DNA of 64,000 bases from Solirubrobacterales bacterium (GCA_016185345.1 JACPNS010000021.1:62001-126000); one strand, 5' to 3'. Shown: positions 1-10,200, counted from the stretch's first letter. Notes: generated from the sequence alone by a model not told the origin. Translations and numbers: made by a program.

Positions 1-1271
1 GTGGGGGTGGTCTGCGCTCCGCGACCACTCGTCGCGACGGACTGGTCGCGGCAACCGACGTCGCACCCACGATCCTCAAGCGGCTCAACGTCGATCCGCC
101 CGAGGACATGCAGGGACAGCCGATCGAGGGCGCGCCGCGCATGACAGCACCCGAGCTCAACGAAATGAGTGCCCGCCTCTCGCTGGTCTCCGGCCGTCGC
201 GTTCCGCTCGGGCGCAGCGTGATCCTGATTGGCGGAATCGTCATCATCCTGCTGTTGCTGGCCGGCCGTCTGACCGGGCGCTACGCGGAAATTTCGCGGC
301 TCACCCAGCGGCTGGTCGGACTCGCAGTGTTGTGGCTCCCGGTCATGCTTTTGATCACCGCGGCGATGCGACCGTCGCGAGCGTTGGAGGCGGATCTTGC
401 GATAGTCGGCTCGCTGTCACTCGCGCTCGTGACCGACCGACTGGTGAAGTGGCCGCGCGCACTGTTTGTTCCCGTGCTGTTCGTAGTGATTGCCCATGGC
501 CTCGACTTCCTGATCTTCGACGGCCAGTTGACGGGCGAGTCGTTGCTCGGTTCCAACCCGCTCTACGGAGCACGCTTCTTCGGAGTTGGGAACGAACTTG
601 AAGCGGTGATCGCGGTGAGCAGCGTCATGGGCGTCGGCGCATTTCTCAGCGATAGCGGAATCAAACACCCGGCCCGCTGGTTTGCGGCTGCCGGCGCGGT
701 GCTCGCACTGTTCCTCGGTGCGGGGCGCCTCGGCGCAGACGTCGGCGGAGTGATCTTCATCGGCGGCGCGTTCGGAATCGCAGCGCTCTACGTCGCAAGA
801 ATGAAGTTCACGCCGCTGCGCGTCGCGGCGCTGGTCGCGTTGCCCTTCATCGCCCTCGGTCTGATCGGTTTGCTCGACGCAGCAACCGGCGGCGAGTCCC
901 ATCTGACCCGAACGGTCTTCAAGGCCAACGGCCTCGGCGATCTCTGGAAGGTCGCCGACCGACGCTTCAGCGCCAGCGTCGAGGGCGCTAAGTCTGACGG
1001 CATCTGGGTGGTTGTGCTGATCGCGCTGGCCGTGCTGATCTGGGGCTGGGCCAAGCGAGAACAGCTGTTCTCGCGCCTGACCGACAGGGGCGAGGTCGCC
1101 GCCGTGCGCCGTCCATTCCGCGCCGGCATGGTCGGCGCGCTCGGCGGGACCGTGATCGGCGCGCTGGCCAACGATTCTGGCCCCGCGATCCTGATCATCG
1201 GAACGATCTACATCTGTATGGGCCTCTTGTACATGCGCGGCAAGCCAATTTCGGGCACAATCAAAGATTGA
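1..1271 (+). CDS. Integral membrane protein with sulfatase/alkaline-phosphatase-like remnant at its visible N-terminus (5' partial)
   Basis: The reading frame is open from base 3, so the gene starts upstream of the window. The ATG at 108 is internal. The first visible residues include DGLVAATDVAPTILKRLNV, which resembles the C-terminal end of alkaline-phosphatase/sulfatase-superfamily domains (VAPTLL...LG). After about 60 residues there follow roughly ten hydrophobic segments, with a conserved-looking stretch SNPLYGARFFGVGNELEA near the middle. The likely architecture is therefore an extracytoplasmic phosphatase-superfamily domain followed by a polytopic membrane domain. The substrate cannot be told from this part. 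The gene ends at TGA with no obvious terminator. The membrane-protein call is firm; the phosphatase-superfamily call is an inference from a short stretch. Confidence 0.6.
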   Translation, partial: GGGLRSATTRRDGLVAATDVAPTILKRLNVDPPEDMQGQPIEGAPRMTAPELNEMSARLSLVSGRRVPLGRSVILIGGIVIILLLLAGRLTGRYAEISRLTQRLVGLAVLWLPVMLLITAAMRPSRALEADLAIVGSLSLALVTDRLVKWPRALFVPVLFVVIAHGLDFLIFDGQLTGESLLGSNPLYGARFFGVGNELEAVIAVSSVMGVGAFLSDSGIKHPARWFAAAGAVLALFLGAGRLGADVGGVIFIGGAFGIAALYVARMKFTPLRVAALVALPFIALGLIGLLDAATGGESHLTRTVFKANGLGDLWKVADRRFSASVEGAKSDGIWVVVLIALAVLIWGWAKREQLFSRLTDRGEVAAVRRPFRAGMVGALGGTVIGALANDSGPAILIIGTIYICMGLLYMRGKPISGTIKD

Positions 1272-1644
1272 ATGCAACGCAGCCGACCCCCGATGCCGAG
1301 CCGCGTCGGATCGTCAGAGCGCTGTCGAATACTTTTTGGCGAAGAAGACTCAGGGACGCTTCCGATCGGCGCCGGGGCGATGCGCCGCGGACACCGCAAT
1401 ATTGACGGCCAACCGCGGCGTGAGGGTTTTAGACATCTGGACAAGCGCGCGCATACGACTCGTGGCTTAGTCTCTGGTCCGCCACACAAGAGCCACAGGC
1501 ACCACGCAAACACCCACCATTGCGAGGACGTGTTGGCTTGCGACGCGCGATAATGCGTATTGCTCGCGAGCCGGGCAAAAGTATTCACCCAAGAGATTGT
1601 CCGGGCTCGATCCGGAACGCCTAAAAGAGGAGACGGTCAAAGAG
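1272..1644. other. Non-coding stretch upstream of glnN
   Basis: This stretch separates the first gene from glnN. Short open frames on both strands have no recognisable product, and I see no RNA gene. A GATAAT hexamer at 1549-1554 has no -35 box at a proper distance. AT-richer bases and a purine-rich segment at 1625-1634 lie just before the glnN ATG. It probably carries the glnN promoter and 5' leader. Confidence 0.4.
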
Positions 1645-3783
1645 ATGTCAAACCTTCGACAGCACGCCATCGTTGGCACACAGTGGAAGCAGCGCAACGG
1701 CGGTGGCTCCCTTGCCAATGAGGACGAGGTCTACAACGAACTCGTGTTCACCGACAAGATCGCCAAAGAGCTGATGGACGCTGGCTCGTACGACCAGTAC
1801 AAGGCGGCCCTCTCGGCTGGCGAGGCAATCAGCCCCGCAGTCGCTGACTCCGTCGCCGCCGCAATGCTCGAATGGGCACTCAGCAAGGGTGCGACGCACT
1901 ACACCCACTGGTTCCAGCCGCTTACCGGTCGTACCGCCGAGAAGCACGACTCATTCTTCGAGCCGAAGGACGGCACGACCAAGTCGAAGTTCCGCGGCAA
2001 GGAACTGATCCAGGCAGAGCCCGACGCTTCCTCGTTCCCGAACGGCGGCCTTCGTGGCACGTTCGAGGCTCGCGGATACACCGCCTGGGACCCGACATCC
2101 CCCGCCTTCATCATCGAGAACCCGAACGGCTCGACCCTCTGCATCCCGACGGCATTCACTTCGTGGACGGGCGAGGCGCTGGACAACAAGATCCCGGTGC
2201 TGCGCTCGATGCGCGCACTCTCCGACGCGGCAGTTCGCGCGTTAAAGCTGTTCGGAAAGACCGACGTCGAGCACGTCTACACGACTGCCGGCCCGGAGCA
2301 GGAGTATTTCCTGATTCCCGAGCAGTACTTCTACGAACGCCCGGACCTGGTCACGACCGGTCGAACCCTCTTCGGCTCCAAGCCGCCCAAGGGCCAGGAG
2401 CTCGACGACCACTACTTCGGCTCGATCCCCGAGCGAGTTCTCGCGTTCATGATGGAGTTCGAGAGCGAGCTGGCCAAGCTCGGCGTGCCGATCAAGACCC
2501 GTCACAACGAAGTTGCTCCGGCCCAGTACGAGGTCGCTCCGATGTTCGAGAGCAGCAACCTCGCCTGCGACCACCAGCAGCTGACGATGCAGACGATCCA
2601 GAACACGGCCCGTCACTACGGCCTGGTCGCCCTGCTCCACGAAAAGCCGTTCGCTGGAATCAATGGATCCGGCAAGCACAACAACTGGTCGATGGGCACC
2701 GACACCGGTGAGAACCTTCTCGACCCCGGCGACAACCCGCACGACAACCTCCAGTTCCTGTTCTTCTGCACGGCGATCCTCGCCGCGGTCAAGAAGCACC
2801 AGGGCCTTCTGCGCGCAACCGTCGCCTCAGCCGGAAACGACCACCGCCTGGGCGCAAACGAGGCCCCGCCGGCGATCATCTCGGTCTACCTCTCCGACCA
2901 GCTGCAGGACGTATACGGTCAGATCGAGAAGGGCGAGCTCATCTCCTCGACGAGCGGTTCGATCCTCGACCTCGGCTCACCGGTACTCCCGCCGCTGGCC
3001 GCCGACCCGGGCGACCGCAACCGCACCAGCCCGTTCGCGTTCACCGGTAACCGCTTCGAGTTCCGTGCGCTGGGCTCGGCGCAGTCGATCAGTGACCCGA
3101 ACACGGTGCTGAACACGATCACGGCCGAGGCGCTAGATGACCTCACCACCAAGCTCGAAGCAGCGATGGAGGGTGGTAAGTCGGTCGACGAGGCGCTCCT
3201 CCCAGTGCTCCAGGAGGCCTTCGCCGATGTCAAGTCGATCGTCTTCAACGGCGACGGTTACTCCGAGGAGTGGCACGAAGAGGCCGAGAAGCGCGGCCTG
3301 CTCAACCTCAAGACGACCCCGGTCGCGCTGAAACAGTGGATCGACGGCGTCACGCTCGAGACCTTCGACAAGTACGACGTCCTGACCGAGCGCGAGCTCC
3401 ACTCGCGTTACGAGGTGTTCGTTGAGCAGTACGTGATCAAGACCAACATCGAGGCAGAGACCACGTTCGACATCGCCAAGACATCGATCCTGCCAGCCGC
3501 GATCCAGTACTACAACGAGATCCAGACCTCTGGGCTGGGCCTGTCGACCGCGAGCGGACTGAGCGAGGCACTCGTCGCGTTGTCCACCGCGATCAACGAA
3601 CTCGGTGAAGCCAACCTCGACGAGAACCACCCGACGGATCTCGCCGAAGAGGCCGACTACATGTGCGACACGGTCCTGGGCAAGATGCTTGCCGTCCGCG
3701 AGGCGGCGGACGAGCTCGAGCGCATCGTGCCCGACAACCTCTGGCCGCTGCCCAAGTACCGCGAGATTCTCTTCGTCAAGTAG
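1645..3783 (+). CDS. glnN: Glutamine synthetase type III (GlnN)
   Basis: It makes glutamine from glutamate, ammonia and ATP in the cytoplasm. With 712 residues it matches the long GSIII class (about 700-730 aa) rather than GSI/GSII (about 350-480 aa). Visible GSIII/GS signatures are [38 protein letters not shown] and [13 protein letters not shown] chose the ATG at 1645 because a GAGGAG lies just upstream (about 1627-1632). The frame extends back to a TTG at 1597, but those 16 residues look non-family. A strong hairpin terminator follows at 3842-3876. The ammonium transporter and PII gene lie 8 kb away, which supports a nitrogen-assimilation setting, but this gene is its own transcription unit. 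Confidence 0.95.
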   Translation: MSNLRQHAIVGTQWKQRNGGGSLANEDEVYNELVFTDKIAKELMDAGSYDQYKAALSAGEAISPAVADSVAAAMLEWALSKGATHYTHWFQPLTGRTAEKHDSFFEPKDGTTKSKFRGKELIQAEPDASSFPNGGLRGTFEARGYTAWDPTSPAFIIENPNGSTLCIPTAFTSWTGEALDNKIPVLRSMRALSDAAVRALKLFGKTDVEHVYTTAGPEQEYFLIPEQYFYERPDLVTTGRTLFGSKPPKGQELDDHYFGSIPERVLAFMMEFESELAKLGVPIKTRHNEVAPAQYEVAPMFESSNLACDHQQLTMQTIQNTARHYGLVALLHEKPFAGINGSGKHNNWSMGTDTGENLLDPGDNPHDNLQFLFFCTAILAAVKKHQGLLRATVASAGNDHRLGANEAPPAIISVYLSDQLQDVYGQIEKGELISSTSGSILDLGSPVLPPLAADPGDRNRTSPFAFTGNRFEFRALGSAQSISDPNTVLNTITAEALDDLTTKLEAAMEGGKSVDEALLPVLQEAFADVKSIVFNGDGYSEEWHEEAEKRGLLNLKTTPVALKQWIDGVTLETFDKYDVLTERELHSRYEVFVEQYVIKTNIEAETTFDIAKTSILPAAIQYYNEIQTSGLGLSTASGLSEALVALSTAINELGEANLDENHPTDLAEEADYMCDTVLGKMLAVREAADELERIVPDNLWPLPKYREILFVK

Positions 3784-3841
3784 AGACTCTCGCGGCAACG
3801 CCGCGCCCGAGACCTGAGTACCGGTTCGTCTGGGCTCAATG

Positions 3842-3876
3842 CAAAGACCCCGCCTATCCCCGTGGCGGGGTCTTTG
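3842..3876 (+). terminator. Intrinsic terminator after glnN
   Basis: Perfect 13-bp inverted repeat (arms 3842-3854 and 3864-3876) with a 9-nt loop, beginning CAAAGACCCCGCC. Its A-run/T-run flanks lie within the arms. It sits 58 bp after the glnN stop and before the next gene's start. Confidence 0.85.
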
Positions 3877-3907
3877 TTCGTCTCACTCCTCTCACTGATC
3901 TGAAGCC

Positions 3908-4294
3908 ATGGTTGACTCCGCCCGACTCGTCGCATTCGTTCCAGCCAGGGACATCAAGCGCGCCAGAGACTTCTACGTCGACGTGCTCGGATGCGGCCTG
4001 ATTGAAGTCACTCCGCATGCGTGCGTCGTGGTTGTGGGGAACACCGAGCTGCGGATCACGCACGTCGAGTACTTCGAGCCACAGCCGTTCACGGTGCTCG
4101 GCTTCGAGGTGGGCGACGTCCACGAAGAAGTGAGGCGCCTACGCGGGCTTGGCGTTGAGTTCCGCGAGTACGCCGCGATTCAGCAGGAAGAGGACGATGT
4201 CTGGGAGGTGCCGGGCGGCGGTCAGGTCGCGTGGTTTCTGGACCCGGACGGCAACACACTCTCCGTGCAGAGGACCGAGGCGGCTCACGCGTAG
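3908..4294 (+). CDS. VOC-superfamily (glyoxalase/bleomycin-resistance fold) protein
   Basis: 128-residue single-domain protein. The pattern FVPARDIKRARDFYVDVLG at the start and WFLDPDGNTLSV near the end are the usual halves of a betaalphabetabetabeta VOC module. The C-terminal Glu metal ligand expected in glyoxalase I is not evident, and the substrate cannot be predicted. Its start ATG lies 31 bp after the glnN terminator. Its 3' end overlaps the convergent fructosamine-kinase-like gene by 10 bp. The fold call is firm and the function open. Confidence 0.75.
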   Translation: MVDSARLVAFVPARDIKRARDFYVDVLGCGLIEVTPHACVVVVGNTELRITHVEYFEPQPFTVLGFEVGDVHEEVRRLRGLGVEFREYAAIQQEEDDVWEVPGGGQVAWFLDPDGNTLSVQRTEAAHA

Positions 4295-5178
4295 TGTCGG
4301 CCGATTGCGCGAGCCTGTGCCACGTACGAACCGCCGAACAGGCACACGTGCAGGAGGATCATTGCGAGCTGCCAGAGCTGCTCGCGATCCTCGTGTCCGG
4401 TCGCGCGGGGGAAGACCTCGTCGTAGGCGTCGAAGCAGCGTTGGCCAGGTCCACCGAAGACCGTGAGAAGCGCAAGGTCGACTTCGCGGTGGCCGCCGTG
4501 GGCGACGGGGTCGATCAGATAGGGCGTTCCGCTGGCGCCAGGAAGAATGTTCCCTGACCAGAGGTCTCCATGGGTGCGGGCGACCGGCTCGACAGGCCCG
4601 GCGATCTCTGGGAGCCGCTCGGCGACGCGCTCGATCAAACGCACGTCTTCCGAGCTGAAGGCGCCGCGTTCATGGGAGAGTCGGGCGAGGGGGAGCAGGC
4701 GGTTTTCAGCGTAGAACTCGGCCCACGTGTCGCGCGGATCGTTTGAGAGACTGAGCTGGTTGAAGCGCATCGGCGCGTTCGAGTACCCGCCGCCGCGTAC
4801 GGGCGTGGCGCCGAACTCCGGCGCGCCGGTAGCGTGAATCGTCGCGAGGCCGCGGCCAAGGACTTCCTCGCCGCCCGTCTCGAGCGGTCCTCGTTCGATC
4901 CATTCGAGCGCGAGTAGCCGCGGGCCGTCATCATCGTCACAGAGTCCGACGACAGCCGGCACAGCGACGCCACCTGGCTCCCCAAGCCACTCGAGGCCAG
5001 CGGCCTCGTCGCTGAACATCCCCGTCTGGGCAGTTGGGCTGGACTTGACGAAGACGGTGCCGTCGGCGGTCTCGGCGCGGTAGGCATCGTTGATGTCTCC
5101 GCCCGCCGTCAGGGCTACGGACTCGACCTTCAGCCCGAGCCTCGACTCAAGCGCGGCGCGGATCTCCTCCGCCGCCAT
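4285..5178 (-). CDS. Fructosamine/ketosamine 3-kinase-like protein
   Basis: 297 residues, the normal size for the bacterial FN3K family (aminoglycoside-phosphotransferase fold). Visible features are TAGGDINDAYRAETADG and VFVKSS (ATP-binding lysine) near the N-terminus and RTHGDLWSGNIL (catalytic loop) with YLIDPVAHGGHREVDLA (DxD/Mg region) in the C-lobe. Family members phosphorylate C3 of ribulosamines, erythrulosamines or fructosamines on proteins so that the sugar adduct falls off. The gene starts 3 bp after the stop of the LMW phosphatase gene, so the two are almost certainly co-transcribed, with the phosphatase first. See the finding on a deglycation pair. Confidence 0.85.
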   Translation of the reverse strand: MAAEEIRAALESRLGLKVESVALTAGGDINDAYRAETADGTVFVKSSPTAQTGMFSDEAAGLEWLGEPGGVAVPAVVGLCDDDDGPRLLALEWIERGPLETGGEEVLGRGLATIHATGAPEFGATPVRGGGYSNAPMRFNQLSLSNDPRDTWAEFYAENRLLPLARLSHERGAFSSEDVRLIERVAERLPEIAGPVEPVARTHGDLWSGNILPGASGTPYLIDPVAHGGHREVDLALLTVFGGPGQRCFDAYDEVFPRATGHEDREQLWQLAMILLHVCLFGGSYVAQARAIGRHYA

Positions 5179-5181
5179 CGA

Positions 5182-5673
5182 TCAGGCCTTCTGGCTCAAG
5201 ACTTCGTCGAGCAGTCCGCGACACGCGGCCTCGACCAGATCGATCACTTCGTCGAAGCCGTTCGGACCGCCGTAATAGGGGTCCGGGACGTCGAGATCGT
5301 CCGGGGTCGACAACGGATCAAACTCGCGCAGCAGGCGGATCTTCGCTTCAAGTTCGTCTGTCGGCGCGATCGCCTGCAGGTCGCGCAAGTTCATCCGATC
5401 GGCGACGAGGATCAGGTCGTAGTGGTCGAAATCCGCGCTCGAGACCTGGCGGGCCTTCCCACCGATCGAGATGCCGCGCGCGGCGGCGTGGGCAACGCTG
5501 CGGCGATCGGGCTCTTCGCCCAGGTGCCAGCTACCGGTGCCCGCGCTGTCGATCTCGAAGCGGTGCTTCAAGCCTTCCTGCTCGACGAGATGCCGCATCA
5601 CGCCTTCGCCCGTAGGCGAACGACAGATATTTCCGAGACACACAAAAAGCAGCTTGATCGGCTCGGTTTCCAT
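5182..5673 (-). CDS. Low-molecular-weight protein-tyrosine-phosphatase family protein
   Basis: 163 residues. The N-terminal P-loop VCLGNICRSPTGEGVM carries the C-X5-R signature (Cys12, Arg18), and DPYYGG near the C-terminus holds the general-acid Asp, so it should be active. The start ATG at 5673 fits the family N-terminus (IKLLFVCLGN). It is the first gene of a two-gene unit with the downstream FN3K-like gene. In that context its substrate may be a phosphorylated sugar amine rather than phosphotyrosine, which is an inference from the gene pairing. Confidence 0.9.
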   Translation of the reverse strand: METEPIKLLFVCLGNICRSPTGEGVMRHLVEQEGLKHRFEIDSAGTGSWHLGEEPDRRSVAHAAARGISIGGKARQVSSADFDHYDLILVADRMNLRDLQAIAPTDELEAKIRLLREFDPLSTPDDLDVPDPYYGGPNGFDEVIDLVEAACRGLLDEVLSQKA

Positions 5674-5704
5674 GCGGGGGATTCAATCAGCTGTCCCTCC
5701 GGCG

Positions 5705-5885
5705 ACTGTCGGTCACAAACGACGCCGCACGCGCGCGGCGGCGCGCGCGTCGAGGAACTCGGCCTGCCTCCGACTGTCACCGCCAGCAGGACCAGGGGAA
5801 GTATCAGTCAATCGCATTGGCGACAGTCGGGGTCAAAGCCTTGGGCTCCGATTACCCCGGCCGCGCCTTTTCTAATCACTGTCGG
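5705..5885. repeat. Short ACTGTCGG-type repeats in an intergenic region
   Basis: Four occurrences of ACTGTC(GG) or its complement lie in the 218-bp gap between the O-methyltransferase and phosphatase genes: at 5705, about 5772, 5822-5830 (inverted) and 5878. Two of them share the longer context GGCGAC(T/A)GTCGG followed by TCA(C/A)AAA. A GC-rich alternating GCGCG block sits at about 5730-5750. These could be operator sites or degenerate repeats; no protein is known for them here. Confidence 0.35.
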
Positions 5886-5891
5886 CTGCAT

Positions 5892-6557
5892 TTAGACGAT
5901 GGCGACCGTAAAGCCATCCCAGCCTTTATGTCCGACCGTCTGAATGGTCGTCGCCTGGACCGTGGGGTCGGATTTTAGGTTCACGTGCAGCCGCCGGTTG
6001 CCACGCGTTTGTTCGTCACTGGAAGCGGGGTCGGCGAGCGTGCCGCCGCGCACCACGTTGTCGACGATGATCATCGCGCCAGGCCGTGAGAGCGTGCGCG
6101 CGAGGGCGAAGTACTCGGGGCTGTTCTGCTTGTCGGCGTCGATAAATACGAAGTCGAAAGGCGCCGGTGGCTCGTCGAGCATCGCCTCGAGCAGTTCAAG
6201 CGCCGGGCCGACCTGGATCTCGACGCGATCCGACAGGCCGGCCGCCACAAGATTCTCGGCCGCGACTTCAGCATGGTGGGGGACAAGCTCAAGGGTTGTG
6301 ACCGATCCCGACTCGCCGACCGCGCGGGCCAGTCCGATCGTGCCGTATCCGCCCAAAGTGCCCACCTCAAGCACGCGCCGCGCGCCGCCGAATCGAACGA
6401 GTATTGCCAGGAACTCGGCCTGCGCGCGCGAGACGTCGATCGCAGGAAGACCACCCTCGGCGTTTCGCTGGAGCGCTGCGACGAGCTCCGCGTCGTGGCC
6501 GATCAGCTGCTCGACGATGTAGTCGTCCGTTGTCTTCCAGGCTTCTTGATCGCGCAT
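5892..6557 (-). CDS. SAM-dependent O-methyltransferase (class I, family 3 type)
   Basis: 221 residues, matching the catechol/caffeoyl-CoA O-methyltransferase size class. Visible motifs are LEVGTLGGYGTIGLARAV (SAM motif I), VTTLELVPHHAEVAAENL (acidic residue contacting ribose), FDFVFIDADKQNSPEYF (metal/catalytic Asp) and IIVDNVVRGG. The acceptor substrate cannot be told. It lies 9 bp beyond the start of the minus-strand PIN gene's stop side, so it may be co-transcribed with the toxin-antitoxin pair, though functionally unrelated. Confidence 0.85.
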   Translation of the reverse strand: MRDQEAWKTTDDYIVEQLIGHDAELVAALQRNAEGGLPAIDVSRAQAEFLAILVRFGGARRVLEVGTLGGYGTIGLARAVGESGSVTTLELVPHHAEVAAENLVAAGLSDRVEIQVGPALELLEAMLDEPPAPFDFVFIDADKQNSPEYFALARTLSRPGAMIIVDNVVRGGTLADPASSDEQTRGNRRLHVNLKSDPTVQATTIQTVGHKGWDGFTVAIV

Positions 6558-6566
6558 TGCCTCACC

Positions 6567-7010
6567 CTAAACAGCGGCGGCGAGCAGCTGGTCCACGCGA
6601 TCGAGGCCCGCGAGGAACTCTTCGGCGGTGACGATCGTCAAGTCGCGCACATATGAGCGCACAAGCTCGGGCTCTGCCGTCACACAGAAGCGCGCACCAC
6701 CGATCTGGGCCACGGCCGCGAGCAGGTCGTCGTGGCGGTTGGCAGTGAGATGGGGGAGGTCGTACGGATCTGCCACAAAGAGCGTCGCCGTCGCGAGCCG
6801 GTCGACGAACTCCGCGGCGCGTCCGGCTGCCGCCTGTTTCTCAAATGCCTTCCTGCGCAGAACTCCATCCAACTCGGCGAACTGGCGTGGGCTGGAGACC
6901 AGCTCGAACTCGCCCTCTCGGTGGGCTTCGAGCAGGGCGTGGGCAGGGGAGTAGTCGGGTCCGAGAAACCCGGCCACCAGCACGTTCGTGTCGAGTACGG
7001 CCCGAATCAC
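6567..7010 (-). CDS. PIN-domain ribonuclease, probable toxin of a toxin-antitoxin pair
   Basis: 147 residues beginning MIRAVLDTNVLVAGFLG, the first catalytic Asp of PIN nucleases. Further acidic residues appear in PRQFAELDGVLRRK, NRHDDLLAAVAQ and VTAEPELV, the usual positions for the Mg-binding cluster, although the last is AEPE rather than the common GDxD. It overlaps the upstream ribbon-helix-helix gene by 4 bp, a typical antitoxin-toxin arrangement. The family resembles the COG1569-type PIN toxins. Predicted role: RNA cleavage when the antitoxin is degraded. Confidence 0.8.
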   Translation of the reverse strand: MIRAVLDTNVLVAGFLGPDYSPAHALLEAHREGEFELVSSPRQFAELDGVLRRKAFEKQAAAGRAAEFVDRLATATLFVADPYDLPHLTANRHDDLLAAVAQIGGARFCVTAEPELVRSYVRDLTIVTAEEFLAGLDRVDQLLAAAV

Positions 7011-7249
7011 CGCGTGATCGGATTTGTGCGGCGGTATGCGCGCACTTCGTCGAGCGCAGCCTGCATCGCCTGGTCCGCCGTGAGCGTCGTCAACGCACGC
7101 GACTGCGCGGCCGACTCGATCCCGAGCGCCACGCGCAGGGCGCGCTCGACTACTGCCGATTCCTTTTCGTTCTGCCGCGCGGCCGCAACCTTCAACGCCC
7201 GATGCACGACTGGATCGACATATGCCGTCAATTTGGCTTTTGTAGACAT
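7007..7249 (-). CDS. Ribbon-helix-helix antitoxin partner of the PIN protein
   Basis: 80 residues from the ATG at 7249. KAKLTAYVDPVVHRALKVAA followed by NEKESAVVERALRVAL is a beta-strand plus two helices typical of CopG/RHH DNA-binding proteins. The C-terminal tail would bind the PIN toxin. A longer frame from 7270 is possible but adds only seven non-family residues. The ATG lies within a 10-bp palindrome, ATGACGTCAT, which could be the autoregulatory operator. Divergent metH starts only 40 bp away. Confidence 0.75.
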   Translation of the reverse strand: MSTKAKLTAYVDPVVHRALKVAAARQNEKESAVVERALRVALGIESAAQSRALTTLTADQAMQAALDEVRAYRRTNPITR

Positions 7250-7257
7250 GACGTCAT
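7248..7257. promoter_or_regulatory. 10-bp palindrome at the antitoxin start, candidate operator
   Basis: ATGACGTCAT is a perfect palindrome that includes the antitoxin start codon and lies in the 40-bp gap to metH. RHH antitoxins commonly bind such short palindromes. A TTGACA hexamer at 7259-7264 faces metH, but no -10 box lies at a usual distance, so promoter placement stays open. Confidence 0.35.
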
Positions 7258-7289
7258 ATTGACACACCACATGCTTTACGCTGCCACAT

Positions 7290-10200
7290 ATGCGCGATTA
7301 CCTCAAGACAGTCTCAGAACGCGTCGTCGTTTTCGACGGCGGAATGGGCGCCACGCTCGAAGCCTTCGACCTCTCACTCAAGGACGACTACAAGCTCCCC
7401 GGCCGTGCCCACGAAGCCCTGATCCTCAATCGTCCGGAAGTGATCGAAGGCGTCCACCGCAGCATGGTCGAAGCCGGCGCGATGGTCGTAGAAACAGACA
7501 CATTCCAGGCATCGCGCCTGAAGCTCAGCGAATGGGAGTTCGCCGACGGCACCACGCTCGCCGAACACACCCACGAGATCAACGTCAAGGCAGCGCAGAT
7601 CGCGCGCGCAGCAGCTGGCGAAGACTTGTTTGTCGCCGGATCGATCGGCCCGACCGGAATGCTCCCGGCGTCAATGGAGCCTGGCCTCTCCGAGATCACC
7701 TTCGCCGAGCTTGCCGAGACTTTCCGCGAGCAGACCGTCGGCCTGCTTGAGGGCGGCGTCGACCTGATCATCATCGAAACCGCGCAGGACATTCTTGAAG
7801 TCAAGGCGGCGATCTTCGGAGCGCGCCAGGCGATGAAGGAATCCGACCGCCGCGTGCCGATCCAGACTTCGATCACGCTGCTGCCGAACGGCGGCAAGAT
7901 GCTGCTCGGAACAGACGTTGACGCCGCACTCACCACGCTCGAAGCGCTGAAGGTCGATGTGATCGGCCTGAACTGCTCGACCGGCCCGAACGACATGCGT
8001 GACGCGATCCGCTTCCTCGGCGAGAACTCAGCCGTCCCGGTCCACTGCATCCCCAACGCCGGTCTCCCGATCCAAGGCGACGACGGCGAAACCATCTTCC
8101 CCGAAGAGCCCGAGCCGCTGGCCGAAGCACTCGGCGAGTTCATCGAGCAGTATGGAATCAGCATCGTCGGTGGCTGCTGCGGCACCACGCCGGCGCACAT
8201 CAAGGCGATCGCCGAGCGCTGCGCCGACCTGCCCGTCAAGCCCCGCCCCGCCCCGCGCCCGCCGCGTGTCTCCTCGATGATCGGCGCGACCGACCTTGTC
8301 CAGACTCCGGCCCCCACGCTCGTGGGCGAGCGCGTCAACTCGCAGGGCTCGCGCGCTGCAAAGGAAATGCTGCTGGCCGACGACTACGACGGCCTCGTCC
8401 AGGTCGCAGAGAACCAGGTCGAGGGCGGCGCGCACGTGCTGGACCTCTGCGTCGCAGTGACCGAGCGCCCAGATGACGAAGCAGAGCAAATGCGCGAGGT
8501 CGCCAAGCGCGTCTCGTTGACCCAGCCCGCGCCGCTGCAGATCGACTCAACCGAACCCGACGTGATCAAGCTCGCACTCGAGCAGACCCCGGGCCGCGCG
8601 ATCGTCAACTCGATCAACCTCGAGGCCGGTCGCGACAAGCTCGACACCGTTGTGCCGCTGGCGATCGAGCACGGCGCCGCTGTGATCGCGCTGACGATCG
8701 ATGAAGTCGGGATGGCAAAGACCGTCGAGCGCAAGGTCGAGATCGCCCAGCGCATCCACGAACTTGCCTGCGGCGAACACGGCCTCGACGAAGAGGTGCT
8801 GATCTTTGACCTCCTGACCTTCACGCTCACCACCGGTGACGAGGAGTGGCGCCCGTCCGCGATCGCGACGATCGAGGGCATCCGCGAACTCAAGAAGGCA
8901 CTGCCGAACGTCAAGACCTCACTCGGCGTCTCGAACGTCTCGTTCGGCGTCGGCCAGCCGGCCCGCGCCGTGCTGAACTCCGTCTTCCTGCACCACTGCG
9001 TCGAGGCCGGGCTTGACCTCGCGATGGTCAACCCAAACCACATCACGCCTTACGGCGAGATCTCCGACGAAGAGCGCAAGCTCGCCGACGACCTCGTATT
9101 TGACCGCTCCGAAGACGCCCTGCAGAAGTTCATCGAGCACTTCGAGGGCAAGGGCGAAGAGGACGTCAACGAAGCCGCAGACCCGACCGAGGGCATGGAG
9201 CCAGAAGAGGCCCTGCACTGGCACATCCTGCGCCGCAAGAAGGATGGCGTCGAGGACTGGATCGACAAGTGCAACGAGAAGATCGGCGCAGTGCCGACGC
9301 TCAATGAGGTCTTGCTCCCGGCGATGAAGGAAGTCGGCGACAAGTTCGGCGCCGGCGAACTGATCCTGCCTTTCGTGCTGCAGAGCGCCGAGGTCATGAA
9401 GAAGGCCGTCGCGCGCCTGGAGAATTACCTCGACCGGATCGAGGGCTACACCAAGGGCACAGTTGTGCTCGCGACCGTTTTCGGCGACGTCCACGACATC
9501 GGCAAGTCGCTGGTCAAAACGATCCTCACCAACAACGGCTACACCGTGGTGGACCTCGGAAAGCAGGTTCCGGTCGGAGACATCGTTGACGCGGCCAAGG
9601 AGAACGACGCGACCGCGATCGGACTCTCCGCGCTGCTCGTCTCCACTTCCAAACAAATGCCGCTCGCCGTCCAGGAGCTGCACCGCCAGGAGCTGCCGTT
9701 CCCCGTGTTGCTGGGTGGCGCGGCAATCAACCGCAAGTTCGGTTACCGCGCTTCATATGTGAACGGCAAGGTCGACGACACGATCTACGAGCCCGGTGTT
9801 TTCTACTGCAAGGATGCCTTCGAGGGTCTCTCAGTGATGGACCAGCTCGTCGAGCCCGAGGATCGCGAGATCCTGATCACCAAGACGGCCGAGGCCGCAG
9901 CTGAACTGCGCAAGGAAAAGGAAGTCGTGGACACGGGCCCACCGGTCACAGACGACTCGGTCCGCTCCGCGGTGCAGACCGATCTGCCCGTGCCAGAGCC
10001 GCCGTTCTGGGGCCAGCAGGAGATCGAAGTGCCGCTCGAGGAGGTCTACAACTTCCTCGACACGCACGTGCTCTACAAGCTGCACTGGGGCGGCCGCGGC
10101 ATGAGCCCCGAGGATTACCGCAAGCTCCTCCAGGACGACTTCCAGCCGCGCCTCGAGCGCATGTGGAATGAGCAGACCTACCTGCACCCGCGCGCAAAGC

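Noticed and set aside
1272-1553. 93-codon plus-strand ORF directly after the first gene
   Set aside because: Arg/His-rich with no protein-like pattern and no ribosome site; looks like a chance frame in GC-rich DNA.
1533-1554. Possible sigma-70 promoter before glnN (TTGGCT / GATAAT)
   Set aside because: The two boxes are only 10 bp apart, far from the usual 16-18 bp.
7259-7292. Strong promoter for metH with TTGACA
   Set aside because: No -10 hexamer lies at 16-19 bp from it before the start codon.
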